A DNA stretch of 16,371 nt from assembly GCA_003517675.1 (NCBI GenBank), contig DPAC01000087.1, positions 1 through 16,371 of the forward strand. Reading direction: 5' to 3'. This DNA comes from Porphyromonadaceae bacterium. Its GTDB lineage: Bacteria; Bacteroidota; Bacteroidia; Bacteroidales; Dysgonomonadaceae. The position numbers and the translations under genes are program-made. Below, one piece after another: positions 1 to 8,085 of the stretch (the stretch's first letter is position 1; every line of letters starts with the position of its first letter). The notes under the pieces are model-generated. The model was not told where the DNA came from and did no database searches. It saw only the letters and a list, made by a program, of their open reading frames with translations.

Positions 1-1262
1 TCGGGATCGGAAGCCAGCAGGTTGAGGAATCGGGTCATCTCCTCCACCCCGTCGAGCAGCCCTTCATCCATGTTGATATCGAGGACCTGGGCACCATCCT
101 CCACCTGCCGGCGGGCAATGTCGAGTGCCTCCTCATATTTCTTCTCCTGTATCAGCCGCAGGAAGCGGCGCGAGCCGGCCACGTTGCAGCGCTCCCCGAT
201 GTTCATAAAGTTGATGCGGGGTGAGACCTCCAGCACCTCCAGACCAGAAAGCCGAAGGTAGGCGGGTGGTGCTGCCTTACGGTGCGGGAGCGCACGCTCC
301 GCGATCGCCACGTAACGGGCGATGTGATCGGGGGTGGTACCGCAGCAACCACCAATGATGTTGACCAGTCCCTCCTCCATGAACTCCCTGATCTGCATGG
401 CCATCTTCTCAGGTGTCTCATCGTACTCACCCAGCTGGTTGGGCAAGCCGGCATTGGGATGGGCACTGATATAGAAGGGGGCGATCCGTCCCAGTTCCTT
501 CACATATGGCTTCAGGTCCGCAGCACCAAATGAACAGTTCAGTCCTATGGAGAGGGGGTTCGCATGGCTCACGGAGGCCACGAACGCCTCCAGCGTCTGC
601 CCGGAGAGTGTCCTGCCTGCCCTGTCGGTGATGGTTGCCGAGAGCATGAGCGGCGTGTCTACACCTGTCTCGGCAGCCACCTCACGGGCTGCGAAGATGG
701 CGGCTTTGGCGTTCAGCGTATCGAAGATGGTCTCAATCAGCAGCAGGTCCACCCCACCCTCCACAAGGGCGGTGATCTGCTCGTGGTATGCTTTCCGGAA
801 GTCGTCGAAAGTGGCCGCGCGGAACATCGGGTCCTCCACGCGGGGACTCATCGATGCTGTTTTGTTGGTGGGTCCGATGGAACCTGCCACGAAACGGGGT
901 TTGTGCGGCGTCCTGCGCGTATACTCGTCGGCTGCGTTACGTGCCAGACGAGCGGCCGCCAGGTTGATCTCGGCTGCCAGATGGCTCATGCCATAATCCT
1001 GCATGGAGATGGAGGTGGCGTTGAATGTATTGGTTTCGATGATGTCAGCACCGGCTTCAAGGTATTGCCGGTGAATGGCCCCAATCACATCGGGGCGGGT
1101 GATCGAAAGCAGGTCATTGTTGCCCTTGAGCTGCTTTGGCCAGTTACCGAATCGATCTCCGCTAAAATCGTCCTCCGTGAGGCCATGGCGTTGTATCATC
1201 GTGCCCATCGCTCCATCGAGTATCAGGATGCGATCGGTAAGGATCTCTTCAATCTTGTTCAT
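1..1262 (-). CDS. metH: Cobalamin-dependent methionine synthase, N-terminal part (runs off left edge)
   Basis: Cytoplasmic enzyme that transfers a methyl group from 5-methyltetrahydrofolate via cobalamin to homocysteine, giving methionine. Read from ATG at 1262-1260, 420 codons are open to the window edge. Residues 1 to about 330 form the homocysteine S-methyltransferase barrel: it opens with [13 protein letters not shown], and the zinc ligands are Cys243 (in LNCSFGA) and Cys306-Cys307 (in [11 protein letters not shown]). Their 63-residue spacing equals that of E. coli MetH Cys247/Cys310/Cys311. From about residue 346 the pterin-binding domain begins ([13 protein letters not shown]). The B12-binding and activation domains of a full protein of about 1200 residues would lie to the left. 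It is the last visible gene of the minus-strand run, 84 bp after the Gate-domain gene, and no B12 riboswitch is visible in that gap. Function is very secure; completeness cannot be judged. Confidence 0.96.
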   Translation of the reverse strand, partial: MNKIEEILTDRILILDGAMGTMIQRHGLTEDDFSGDRFGNWPKQLKGNNDLLSITRPDVIGAIHRQYLEAGADIIETNTFNATSISMQDYGMSHLAAEINLAAARLARNAADEYTRRTPHKPRFVAGSIGPTNKTASMSPRVEDPMFRAATFDDFRKAYHEQITALVEGGVDLLLIETIFDTLNAKAAIFAAREVAAETGVDTPLMLSATITDRAGRTLSGQTLEAFVASVSHANPLSIGLNCSFGAADLKPYVKELGRIAPFYISAHPNAGLPNQLGEYDETPEKMAMQIREFMEEGLVNIIGGCCGTTPDHIARYVAIAERALPHRKAAPPAYLRLSGLEVLEVSPRINFMNIGERCNVAGSRRFLRLIQEKKYEEALDIARRQVEDGAQVLDINMDEGLLDGVEEMTRFLNLLASDP

Positions 1263-1346
1263 AGGATTTTTGTAAAAGCTGTTCTCTCTACTTTAATCGT
1301 AGCTTCAAAAATAACCAATCATTCCGACATATCGGCCATCTGACAG

Positions 1347-2282
1347 CTAAAAAAAAAGAAGATGGCCTCTGAGTGTAAGCCAAAAGCGCCTGAGCCATAC
1401 CACGGCAAAGGCAACGGCAAAACGCACCGCCAGGATCCACCAGAGCGACACACCCAGCGCCACAAACAGCAGGTTATCCTCCAGCACCGAATGTGAGATT
1501 GCCAGGTGATGATTCAGCAAACTGGCTTCCGAACGGGTGACCTTGCCCTCTTTCATCTGATCCATCATCAATGCACCTCCGTAGGCCAGACCCACGATAT
1601 AGCCAATCAACCAGAGGAAAGCCGTGTTTTTGGGCAGTCCGAAGAAAGCAAGCAACGGTTTAATTCCCCGGCTAAGCTTGGGGATCAACTGGTAGTTATC
1701 CAGCAGGCTGTAGAGCAGGTTCAGGAGGAAGACGATGATCAGGATCAGCAATGCGATTTGCAGTGAGCTTTTCAGCCAGAGGAGCAGGAGTGCTCCTACC
1801 GATGTGATGGCAGTCACATTTGTCTGCGCGAAGAGGGGCATCCCCATCTCGGCCGGCAAGATCAGGTTGAGCATGACTCCCACAACGATACTCATGCTGA
1901 TTCGCAGCAGGGTCATCGCACGAAAGGAGGTCCCCGTTTGCGCCTGAATGGCACTCTCCACCGGGAGGTTATGGGATATCTGACACATCAGTGCCAGGAT
2001 GGTCAGTTCCCGCAGGGTGAGGGGCAGGGAGGTGATGATTGCCAGCGGGGCATAGAGTGGCAGGAAGATACTGGTGATAAAGACGATGGCGCTACTCCCG
2101 GGGAGTCCCATGTTTAGGAAGAGCGGATCGAGAAAAGTGGCGAGCCACAGGAGGATTCCGAAATAATCGAGGAAACGGACCAGCAGAGAGATGGGCAGGA
2201 TGATGCGCAACAGCCAGAGGGATGTGCGAACCGCTTTGCCGCCAGCTTGCAACATCAGTTTTTCCCAATGGAGCTTTTGCAT
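1347..2282 (-). CDS. Nucleoside-recognition (Gate) domain membrane protein
   Basis: Polytopic inner-membrane protein of 311 residues. Long hydrophobic stretches lie at about 21-56, 63-86, 90-100, 122-142 and 155-190, and a second hydrophobic half covers about 205-305. The cytoplasmic-looking motif CQISHNLPVESAIQ at about 100-113 and the duplicated two-half layout are typical of the Gate/nucleoside-recognition family, which includes the spore maturation proteins SpmA/SpmB and parts of nucleoside and ferrous-iron transporters. The substrate is unknown, and the domain name should not be taken as proof of nucleoside transport. It starts 3 bp after the smpB stop and is followed by metH, so it is probably co-transcribed with both. 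The family assignment is by pattern recognition; sporulation is not implied in this phylum. Confidence 0.8.
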   Translation of the reverse strand: MQKLHWEKLMLQAGGKAVRTSLWLLRIILPISLLVRFLDYFGILLWLATFLDPLFLNMGLPGSSAIVFITSIFLPLYAPLAIITSLPLTLRELTILALMCQISHNLPVESAIQAQTGTSFRAMTLLRISMSIVVGVMLNLILPAEMGMPLFAQTNVTAITSVGALLLLWLKSSLQIALLILIIVFLLNLLYSLLDNYQLIPKLSRGIKPLLAFFGLPKNTAFLWLIGYIVGLAYGGALMMDQMKEGKVTRSEASLLNHHLAISHSVLEDNLLFVALGVSLWWILAVRFAVAFAVVWLRRFWLTLRGHLLFF

Positions 2283-2285
2283 GGC

Positions 2286-2738
2286 TTACTGTTTGAACAT
2301 TCTCTCCATCGACCGCTTATCCTCTTTCTCTTTCAACGACTGACGTTTGTCGTATTGTTTTTTTCCTTTTGCTATGGCAATCACCAGTTTGGCAAGCCCC
2401 TTATCGTTGATGAAAAGCCTTACCGGGATGATGGTGAATCCGGTCTCACGGGTAAGACGCATCAGTTTCTGCAACTCTTTCCTGTTAAGCAGCAACTTCC
2501 GATCGCGACGGGCGTTGTGGTTGTTGTAGGTGCCGTAGAAATATTCTGCGATATGCATGTTCCTTACCCAGCATTCCCCATTCTCAAGCAGGCAGTAGCT
2601 GTCTACCAGGCTGGCCTTGCCCAACCGGATCGATTTGATCTCAGTACCGGTGAGCACCATCCCTGCAGTAAAGGTCTCCAACAGCTCGTAGTCGAACGTG
2701 GCCTTTTTGTTTTTGATGTTGACAGTAGCGTGCTTCAT
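2286..2738 (-). CDS. smpB: SsrA-binding protein SmpB
   Basis: SmpB binds tmRNA (SsrA) and brings it to stalled ribosomes for trans-translation and tagging of incomplete peptides. The 150-residue length is standard. The beta-barrel core is recognisable from the N-terminal [20 protein letters not shown], then [16 protein letters not shown], then the central HIAEY and RRDRKLLLN blocks. The basic C-terminal tail, rich in Lys, Arg and Glu from about residue 125, is the part that becomes helical in the ribosomal A site. Its ATG overlaps the stop of the upstream Yip1-like gene by one base (TAATG), and the next gene begins 3 bp after its stop, so translational coupling is likely. No tmRNA gene was seen in the window. 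Confidence 0.97.
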   Translation of the reverse strand: MKHATVNIKNKKATFDYELLETFTAGMVLTGTEIKSIRLGKASLVDSYCLLENGECWVRNMHIAEYFYGTYNNHNARRDRKLLLNRKELQKLMRLTRETGFTIIPVRLFINDKGLAKLVIAIAKGKKQYDKRQSLKEKEDKRSMERMFKQ

Positions 2739-3289
2739 TACTGAATAAAGAATGAAAAGAGTAGATGAATAAATGCCGGCACCAGGATCACCAGTGCGGT
2801 GGCTGAAATGATAAATATTCCTCTTTTGTGAGCCGGCACCTTGAGAAAATGGATGCTTCCCATGTGCACCAGATGAATCGTGTAGAGGGCCAGCAGCCAG
2901 AGGATGAAAAAATCAGATATGAAAGAGCTGAGACAGAACAAAAGATACATCACCACAGAGGCATAACCGGTGAAAAGCTGAAAGAGGGTTAGATTCTTCT
3001 TCAGTTCAAACCGTTCTGCAAGCTCATTCAGGATATAGGAGACGATGTAGTAGGAGCCGAACAGGGTCACCACAGAGATGATGCTGTTCTTCAAGGCAAT
3101 CTCCAGGTTACCTTCACGTGTGAACCAGAGTCCCCCGATAAATGCTGAAAGAGCGATGAGACCAAAGATGGGATAGAGATAACGACTGAGAAAATCGGAA
3201 TGACTCCTCTTTTCCCTTTCTATCTCTTTCCATGCCATTGGTGATGCAACAATCAACTGTATAACAGTAACAAAAAGTTCACTCCACAT
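2738..3289 (-). CDS. Yip1-family-like integral membrane protein
   Basis: Predicted inner-membrane protein of 183 residues with about five hydrophobic segments at roughly 37-56, 66-88, 102-122, 125-140 and 155-180. The amphipathic N-terminus with [12 protein letters not shown] (about 16-27) before the first helix resembles bacterial Yip1-domain proteins, whose molecular role is unknown. I placed the start at ATG 3289 rather than at 3322. The upstream ATG lies before a TACCTTTG promoter element at 3317-3310, so a transcript starting about 3303 could not contain it. It is the first gene of the run leading to smpB and metH and overlaps smpB by one base. The coding call is firm; the family name is moderate. 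Confidence 0.75.
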   Translation of the reverse strand: MWSELFVTVIQLIVASPMAWKEIEREKRSHSDFLSRYLYPIFGLIALSAFIGGLWFTREGNLEIALKNSIISVVTLFGSYYIVSYILNELAERFELKKNLTLFQLFTGYASVVMYLLFCLSSFISDFFILWLLALYTIHLVHMGSIHFLKVPAHKRGIFIISATALVILVPAFIHLLFSFFIQ

Positions 3290-3309
3290 TCCTTTTCGGT
3301 TTAGGTCTG

Positions 3310-3317
3310 CAAAGGTA
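3310..3317 (-). promoter_or_regulatory. Bacteroidota-type -7 element for the Yip1-smpB-Gate-metH run
   Basis: On the minus strand the octamer TACCTTTG matches TAnnTTTG exactly. It ends about 20 nt before the ATG at 3289, implying a short leader. No convincing -33 TTTG stands at the usual distance. It also argues against the longer start at 3322. Confidence 0.55.
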
Positions 3318-3351
3318 ACCAATTCCTGTTAATAATGGGAATGTGAGCCAG

Positions 3352-3390
3352 ATAAAAAACAGCAGCCCTTAGCTGAGAAAAGGCTGCTGT
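3352..3390 (-). terminator. Intrinsic terminator of the sigma/anti-sigma/lipoprotein operon
   Basis: On the minus strand ACAGCAGCC pairs perfectly with GGCTGCTGT (9 bp; plus-strand positions 3359-3367 and 3382-3390), with a 14-nt loop, and is followed at once by GTTTTTTATC. It lies 23 bp after the stop of the lipoprotein gene and upstream of the next promoter, cleanly separating the two minus-strand operons. Confidence 0.88.
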
Positions 3391-3412
3391 CAATTGTTTC
3401 CGGTATCAACGG

Positions 3413-4153
3413 CTATGCTTCATTTCCAATGGTCAGCGGGTAAGTGTTTTTGAGCTTCATTAACCCTGTTGGATTTTTATTGTAATACTGAATCTGAATC
3501 TTCAGATCTCTCTTACCCTCTTCCAATCCTTCATAATGGTCACGTAAGGGTCCCATATCCACAGCAATGACGTCACTCCTTGGAGTAAGCGATGCACCGG
3601 GCTCAGGCTCACCCACAATGATCAGACGAACCTCCAGCAACACTTCGTTGGCAGCAGATTCGGGATCTTCAACCTCGTAGACCTCAATCAAAGCTTCTTC
3701 ACCTTTTCTGGCTTCATAGGCATACTCGAACAGCCAGTGATCACCAAAGTAATATTCGTCGTTTGCATAAAAGGGTTCGCTCAATGCCAGAAACATGTCA
3801 GGCTCCTCCACTTCGGGAGGTGTGGCACGGATCAATGTAGTGTGCGACACATCTACGGGATCACTGTTGATGTTTACATTGTCGGCCGGTATCTCACCAA
3901 TCATTGTGGTTCCATACTCTTCATCCCAGCTATATGCAAAGAACTTAAAGGTCCCGGGCTGCATCAGTTGCATCTGGGCTGAGGTGATGAAACGACCGGA
4001 TAGCAGCGTCTTCCCGTAAATCTTACCTGATCCGGAGTCCAGATATACTACAGATGATTCACTATAGTTACGACTTCCCTCTTCCAGGCAGGAGCTTAAA
4101 AAAAGCGTGAGTCCAAGGAGACTCATCAAAGGATAAATTTTCTTCATTTTCAT
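3413..4153 (-). CDS. Lipoprotein, possibly NigD-like
   Basis: A 246-residue exported lipoprotein. A basic start is followed by a hydrophobic stretch and the lipobox LSSC with Cys22 as the lipidated residue; the acidic residues just after the Cys (LEEGS) resemble Bacteroidota surface-export signals. The mature part is acidic, rich in Tyr and Phe, and looks beta-strand rich. I do not recognise a catalytic motif. A second ATG six bases in (MKKIYP) is an alternative start. It is the third gene of the sigma-factor operon, 17 bp after the anti-sigma gene and just before the terminator. In B. thetaiotaomicron, from memory, a NigD-like lipoprotein is linked to the Dma1/Das1 system. Size, lipidation and position fit a NigD-like protein here, but the sequence match is not certain. 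Confidence 0.72.
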   Translation of the reverse strand: MKMKKIYPLMSLLGLTLFLSSCLEEGSRNYSESSVVYLDSGSGKIYGKTLLSGRFITSAQMQLMQPGTFKFFAYSWDEEYGTTMIGEIPADNVNINSDPVDVSHTTLIRATPPEVEEPDMFLALSEPFYANDEYYFGDHWLFEYAYEARKGEEALIEVYEVEDPESAANEVLLEVRLIIVGEPEPGASLTPRSDVIAVDMGPLRDHYEGLEEGKRDLKIQIQYYNKNPTGLMKLKNTYPLTIGNEA

Positions 4154-4170
4154 TGTTGTAATTATTTTAA

Positions 4171-5487
4171 TTAAAATTCATATCTGAGGCCGATGTTCAG
4201 ATCCATTACGATCTTGCGGTCGGAATAAATGGTTTTATATTGATTGCCGGCATCGAAATAATAGGCACCACCCACCTTCCCATAGATCCTCAGCTTTTGA
4301 ATGAACGGATAGGAAAGGCCTACCCCTGCGTTAACCGAGAGTTGTGGGTTGCGCTGTGAGATCGTTGTCACTTCCTCCTCCTCAGCGGTGCTGTTGAAAT
4401 CAGCGGTCTCCCCGCTTCCCAGCTTGCGATATTCGCCATAGAGATCCTTCTCCAGCATCCCTCCCAGGGAAGCATAGATCTTGAACCGGTTAAAAGTGAA
4501 AAGTGTATAATTGATGTTGACCGGAATACCCAGATAATGTATCTTCTGGGTTTCCTCTACCCTGAAATTGTCATTGGCATTTTTCAGCCGTGAAGAGAGA
4601 TAGGTATAGGTGAGTCCCGATTCAATGGATAGATTGTCTGTAACGACTTTTGAGAGCGTAAGACCAAACGAGATGGGTTGGTCATGTTCCATCTCGGAGA
4701 GATTGTCGACAGTGCTTGTTGCATTCAGCAAGTTTTTGCTGGTTTCAGTACCATACTGGTCACTGGGCGACAAGGAGACACTGCGAAGCGTCATGGGTGA
4801 GTTGACCGTCTGCCGGAAAGAGGAGAGACCACCTTTGCTACTCAGCCCCACAATCAACCGTTCCTCTTCAGGCTTGTGTTCGTCAACTACAGCGATGAGC
4901 TGATCATCACTGCCTACCACAGCGACCCGCTCTTCATGCCTACTCGTGCTGGCTCCGGCACTGGCAGGGTCTGACTCCATGAGCCGCAGGCGTAACGTTG
5001 CCTCATCCCCCGTTTGGGTCCGTCCGGGGGCTACCCCCTCCCGCGCTATCCATCGTTCCATCATTTCAGCGGCGCTGCTTCCTTGAACAAGCAACCACTC
5101 TCCACTTCCTTGATTCAGGACAATTACAGCGGGTGCAGGCGATGCAACAGGCGATCCGGGAGCTATCTGCCGCACCGCAGCAATTGGCTCCGGTGTTGCT
5201 GATTGCTCCGGCGCGGATTTCCTCTCTCCGGGATAACTTTCGTGATCGGTGGTCATCGGCTCACGGATGGTCATCGGCTCACGCAGGAAGAAGAGCGTAC
5301 CGATCAGCAGGAGCAGCATGGCGGCAGCCGATCCGGCATACCACCTGCGACGCATCATGCTGCGCCTTGCGGCAAGCTGTCTCATCGATTGCTCTACACG
5401 CTCCCACCCATCAGCCGGCATCGGTGGTTGGTAGTCGTGGAGCTTCTCATGAAACGCTCTTCTGATGATATCGTTATCTCTGTTCAT
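4171..5487 (-). CDS. Predicted dual-membrane-spanning anti-sigma factor with C-terminal outer-membrane barrel
   Basis: A 438-residue protein with an unusual layout. Residues 1-49 form a charged cytoplasmic tail (MNRDNDIIRRAFHEKLHDYQ, then PADGWERVEQSM), which should bind the sigma factor. Residues 50-68 are one transmembrane helix after an Arg cluster. Residues 69 to about 270 form a Pro/Ala/Ser/Glu-rich periplasmic linker. Residues about 271-438 are an outer-membrane beta-barrel of alternating strands with terminal aromatic LRYEF, the usual BAM signal. So one chain appears to cross the inner membrane and insert in the outer one, as described for the Bacteroidota Dma anti-sigma family. I chose ATG 5487, which overlaps the sigma gene by 14 bp, over an in-frame ATG at 5550 that would prepend 21 basic residues lying inside the sigma gene. 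Proposed role: sensing outer-envelope state and releasing the sigma factor. Confidence 0.85.
   Translation of the reverse strand: MNRDNDIIRRAFHEKLHDYQPPMPADGWERVEQSMRQLAARRSMMRRRWYAGSAAAMLLLLIGTLFFLREPMTIREPMTTDHESYPGERKSAPEQSATPEPIAAVRQIAPGSPVASPAPAVIVLNQGSGEWLLVQGSSAAEMMERWIAREGVAPGRTQTGDEATLRLRLMESDPASAGASTSRHEERVAVVGSDDQLIAVVDEHKPEEERLIVGLSSKGGLSSFRQTVNSPMTLRSVSLSPSDQYGTETSKNLLNATSTVDNLSEMEHDQPISFGLTLSKVVTDNLSIESGLTYTYLSSRLKNANDNFRVEETQKIHYLGIPVNINYTLFTFNRFKIYASLGGMLEKDLYGEYRKLGSGETADFNSTAEEEEVTTISQRNPQLSVNAGVGLSYPFIQKLRIYGKVGGAYYFDAGNQYKTIYSDRKIVMDLNIGLRYEF
5251..5283 (-). repeat. 18-bp-period tandem duplication in the anti-sigma gene
   Basis: Two copies of GGTCATCGGCTCACG (plus strand, 5251-5265 and 5269-5283) sit in tandem with an 18-bp period. 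In protein they encode two consecutive REPMT(I/T) units directly after the transmembrane helix, at the start of the periplasmic linker. The period is a multiple of three, so copy-number change would keep the frame. Confidence 0.85.
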
Positions 5488-6049
5488 TGTATCTGTTGCT
5501 GTATTTGTGAAGGATGGCCGATATTTTTTTCTGTAACATACTTTTCGCACGGAAAAATTGTGATCGGGATGCCGCTTCGTTGATCCCCAGCAACTCTGCT
5601 ATCTCCCGGTGCGACATCTCCTCAAAGATGAACAGGTTGAAAACCGTCCTGTAACCGGGAGGCAGGTCACGGATCAGGGCCATCACCTCCTCACGGGAAA
5701 TACCCCCAATATCGAGCGGATCGTCATCAGGCTCCACCTGATCTTCGTTATTAAACAAACTATACTCCTCCAGGAAACGGTTCTTCTGTTTCTCTTTCCT
5801 GTAATTCTCCAGTGCCAGATTGACAAATATCCGTCTGAGCCAGCCTTCAAAAGAACCCTTGCCCTTGAAAGAGCCTATCTGCGTAAAAGCGCGGATGAAA
5901 CCGTCATGTAAAAGGTCACGTGCTGTTTCCTCTTCCCTGCTGTAGCGCAAACAGACCGTCATCATAGAGGGAGCATACCGTTCGTATAACACCTTCTGAG
6001 CATTACGGTCCTGTTTCTTACACGCTATTATCAGTTGCGAATCATCCAT
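5474..6049 (-). CDS. ECF-type RNA polymerase sigma factor
   Basis: A 191-residue sigma-70 family protein with only regions 2 and 4, as in extracytoplasmic-function sigma factors. Region 2 covers about residues 20-85 (LYERYAPSMMTVCLRYS, EETARDLLHDGFIRAF, then the promoter-melting part FEGWLRRIFVNLALENYRK). Region 4 covers about 125-178 (LPPGYRTVFNLFIFEEMSHR, then EIAELLGINEAASRSQFFRA, the helix-turn-helix). The gene overlaps the anti-sigma gene by 14 bp, a common arrangement for co-translated sigma/anti-sigma pairs. The ECF21 group is the expected class for Dma partners, but I cannot confirm the group without alignment. It likely directs its own operon and envelope genes. Confidence 0.95.
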   Translation of the reverse strand: MDDSQLIIACKKQDRNAQKVLYERYAPSMMTVCLRYSREEETARDLLHDGFIRAFTQIGSFKGKGSFEGWLRRIFVNLALENYRKEKQKNRFLEEYSLFNNEDQVEPDDDPLDIGGISREEVMALIRDLPPGYRTVFNLFIFEEMSHREIAELLGINEAASRSQFFRAKSMLQKKISAILHKYSNRYNEQR

Positions 6050-6181
6050 TCTAATCGCACGTTCAAGAGATAGACGGGAATTGGGGGAAAACGCTGCATA
6101 AGATAGGTCTCAAATTCTGGTTTTTATTTATTTTTAAGAATTGGTTCCCCTTCCCCAATCAAATCAATTAATATCAGCCCC

Positions 6182-6212
6182 CAAAAATAATACCGACTCA
6201 CCTGGATTCCAA
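6182..6212 (-). promoter_or_regulatory. Candidate promoter of the ECF sigma operon
   Basis: On the minus strand TTG (6212-6210), 20 bp, then TATTTTTG (6189-6182) matches the Bacteroidota housekeeping form. It implies a leader of about 125 nt before the sigma ATG. A GGAACC at 6148-6143 on the same strand, inside that leader, could be the -35 of an ECF-dependent second promoter, but no clear -10 follows it. Confidence 0.5.
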
Positions 6213-6243
6213 CTGAAATTGATTAAGAATATCTAATTAATTC

Positions 6244-6274
6244 TTGTGCAGTATCTCTTTTTTTCCTAATTTTG
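6244..6274 (+). promoter_or_regulatory. Candidate promoter of the sppA-lpxK-PNP-thiL operon
   Basis: TTG (6244-6246), 20 bp, then TAATTTTG (6267-6274), an exact TAnnTTTG. Transcription would begin near 6280, about 22 nt before the sppA ATG at 6302. This rules out the TTG at 6272 as a start codon. It is divergent from the sigma operon promoter and has the same 20-bp spacing. Confidence 0.65.
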
Positions 6275-6301
6275 AGCTATGAATCAATAAAATTACGCTC
6301 T

Positions 6302-8080
6302 ATGAAGGATTTCTTGAAAATCATGCTGGCTTCGGCTCTCGGATTTATCATCGCAAACATCATCCTGTCGGTGATTGCCATGATCTTCTTTTTCGGAATG
6401 ATGGGATCGGTTGCCGGCTCCTTCAGCTCTTCTGAAAAGTTTGTACTGAAAGAGAACTCCATACTGAACCTACGGCTGAACGGTCCAATCACCGAACGGG
6501 TAGCCGAAAAAGATCCTTTCACTGAGTTGCTGGCTCCCAACGCAGCTACAGCGATGGGCCTGAACGATATTGTCAGCGCCATCCGCAAGGCGAAGAGCAA
6601 CGACCGGATCAAAGGCATCTACATTGACTCCAGGATGATGTCTGCCTCAATGGCCACACTGGCTGAGATCCGCCACGAGCTGCAGAGCTTTAAGGAGAGT
6701 GGCAAGTTCATCGTAGCCTACGCCGATACCTACACACAAACCGGCTATTACCTGGCCTCGATGGCCGACAAGGTAGCCATCAACCCACAGGGGAGCCTCG
6801 ACCTGCACGGGTTGGTTTCCATGCCGGTCTTCTTCAAGGATGCCCTCAACAAGCTGGGCATCGAGATGCAGATCTTCAAGGTAGGCACCTACAAGTCGGC
6901 AGTGGAGCCTTTCACTCAGAATGAGATGAGCGATGCCAACAGGGAACAGGTCTCCTCCTTCCTGAATGATGCCTGGAGCTTTATGAAGGCCGATATTGCG
7001 GAGGCGCGCTCCATGACACCGGAGGAGATTGACTCGCTGGCAAACCGGATGCCGCTGGTGCAGCCCATTGAGTTCCTGCTGCAGGCCAACCTGGTGGATA
7101 CCCTTCTATATGAGACGGAGATGAAAGATTACCTGCGCACCTTGCTCAGCCTGGAAGAAGGAGATGAGATTCCCTCTGCCACGGTCTCCAACATGAAATC
7201 GGTCACCACCAAGACGGTGACGAAAACCGGCAACACCATTGCCATCCTTTATGCACAGGGCAATATTGTTTCCGGCACAGGGGCCGACAATATCCAGGAC
7301 AAATATATGGTGGATCAGATTGAGAAGCTACGCAGGGATGATGAGATCAAGGCTGTGGTCTTCCGCATCAACTCGGGTGGCGGCAGCGCTTATGCCTCGG
7401 AGCAGATATGGAAAGCAATCACCGAACTGAAGAAAGAGAAGCCGGTAGTGGTCTCCATGGGCGATGTGGCAGCTTCGGGCGGATATTACATTGCCTGCAA
7501 CGCCGACAAAATAGTGGCTCAGCCCACCACCCTCACCGGCTCCATCGGTATTTTCGGCATGATTCCTAATTTTGAGGGCACAACAAAAAAAATCGGCATC
7601 TCTACCGATGTGGTGAAAACGAATGACTTTGGCGATTTCGGCGACATCACCCGTCCATTCAACGAGCAGGAGAAGCAGCTGATGCAGAACATGATTGAAA
7701 GAGGCTACGACCTCTTCCTCTCCCGCTGTGCAGAGGGACGCAACATACCCAAAGACAGTCTGGCACTTTATGCCGAGGGACGCGTATGGACTGGCAACCA
7801 GGCAAAGGAGATCGGGCTTGTGGATGAACTGGGTGGCATTGAACGGGCGATTGAGATAGCCGCTGAGATGGCAAACCTGGGCAAGAGCTACGTGATATTC
7901 GAATATCCCAAGCTGCAATCCAGGATCGAAGCGTTATTAGATCGTTCTAAGAAGGATCTGACGGCACGTACAATGAAAGAGTATCTGGGTGAGAGTTCCG
8001 AGTTGTTCATGCTTCTCCGCGACATCCGGGAGCAGGACTACATCCAGGCGCGCATTCCATATGAACTGAATATTCACTGA
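6302..8080 (+). CDS. sppA: Signal peptide peptidase SppA, 67K long form
   Basis: Membrane-anchored serine protease that degrades cleaved signal peptides. The start ATG at 6302 gives 592 residues, close to the long E. coli-type SppA, with two tandem ClpP-like (S49) halves. Residues about 7-35 form one hydrophobic N-terminal anchor, so the catalytic part lies in the periplasm. The Ser/Lys dyad is visible: Lys198 in the first half (VGTYKSAVEPF) and Ser392 in the second half (GDVAASGGYYIA). The separation of 194 residues is close to the 200 between E. coli Lys209 and Ser409. The block ADKIVAQPTTLTGSIGIFG also matches the family. It is the first gene of the plus-strand operon, with 5 bp to lpxK. 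An in-frame TTG at 6272 overlaps the promoter and is rejected. Confidence 0.96.
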   Translation: MKDFLKIMLASALGFIIANIILSVIAMIFFFGMMGSVAGSFSSSEKFVLKENSILNLRLNGPITERVAEKDPFTELLAPNAATAMGLNDIVSAIRKAKSNDRIKGIYIDSRMMSASMATLAEIRHELQSFKESGKFIVAYADTYTQTGYYLASMADKVAINPQGSLDLHGLVSMPVFFKDALNKLGIEMQIFKVGTYKSAVEPFTQNEMSDANREQVSSFLNDAWSFMKADIAEARSMTPEEIDSLANRMPLVQPIEFLLQANLVDTLLYETEMKDYLRTLLSLEEGDEIPSATVSNMKSVTTKTVTKTGNTIAILYAQGNIVSGTGADNIQDKYMVDQIEKLRRDDEIKAVVFRINSGGGSAYASEQIWKAITELKKEKPVVVSMGDVAASGGYYIACNADKIVAQPTTLTGSIGIFGMIPNFEGTTKKIGISTDVVKTNDFGDFGDITRPFNEQEKQLMQNMIERGYDLFLSRCAEGRNIPKDSLALYAEGRVWTGNQAKEIGLVDELGGIERAIEIAAEMANLGKSYVIFEYPKLQSRIEALLDRSKKDLTARTMKEYLGESSELFMLLRDIREQDYIQARIPYELNIH

Positions 8081-8085
8081 CCTAC

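Noticed and set aside
564..1343. Long plus-strand open frame of 259 codons
   Set aside because: It is antisense to metH, whose zinc ligands and domain motifs are unmistakable; the plus-strand translation has no recognisable pattern.
1263..1346. Cobalamin or SAM riboswitch before metH
   Set aside because: The gap is only 84 bp, lacks a B12-box-like or SAM-box-like conserved core, and follows another gene of the same run.
5488..5550. Longer start for the anti-sigma factor
   Set aside because: The 21 extra residues are basic, lie wholly within the sigma gene, and the shorter start gives the expected short cytoplasmic tail.
7328..7918. Minus-strand open frame of 196 codons inside sppA
   Set aside because: It lies entirely antisense to the second catalytic half of sppA, which holds the active-site Ser392; a shadow of high-GC codon use.
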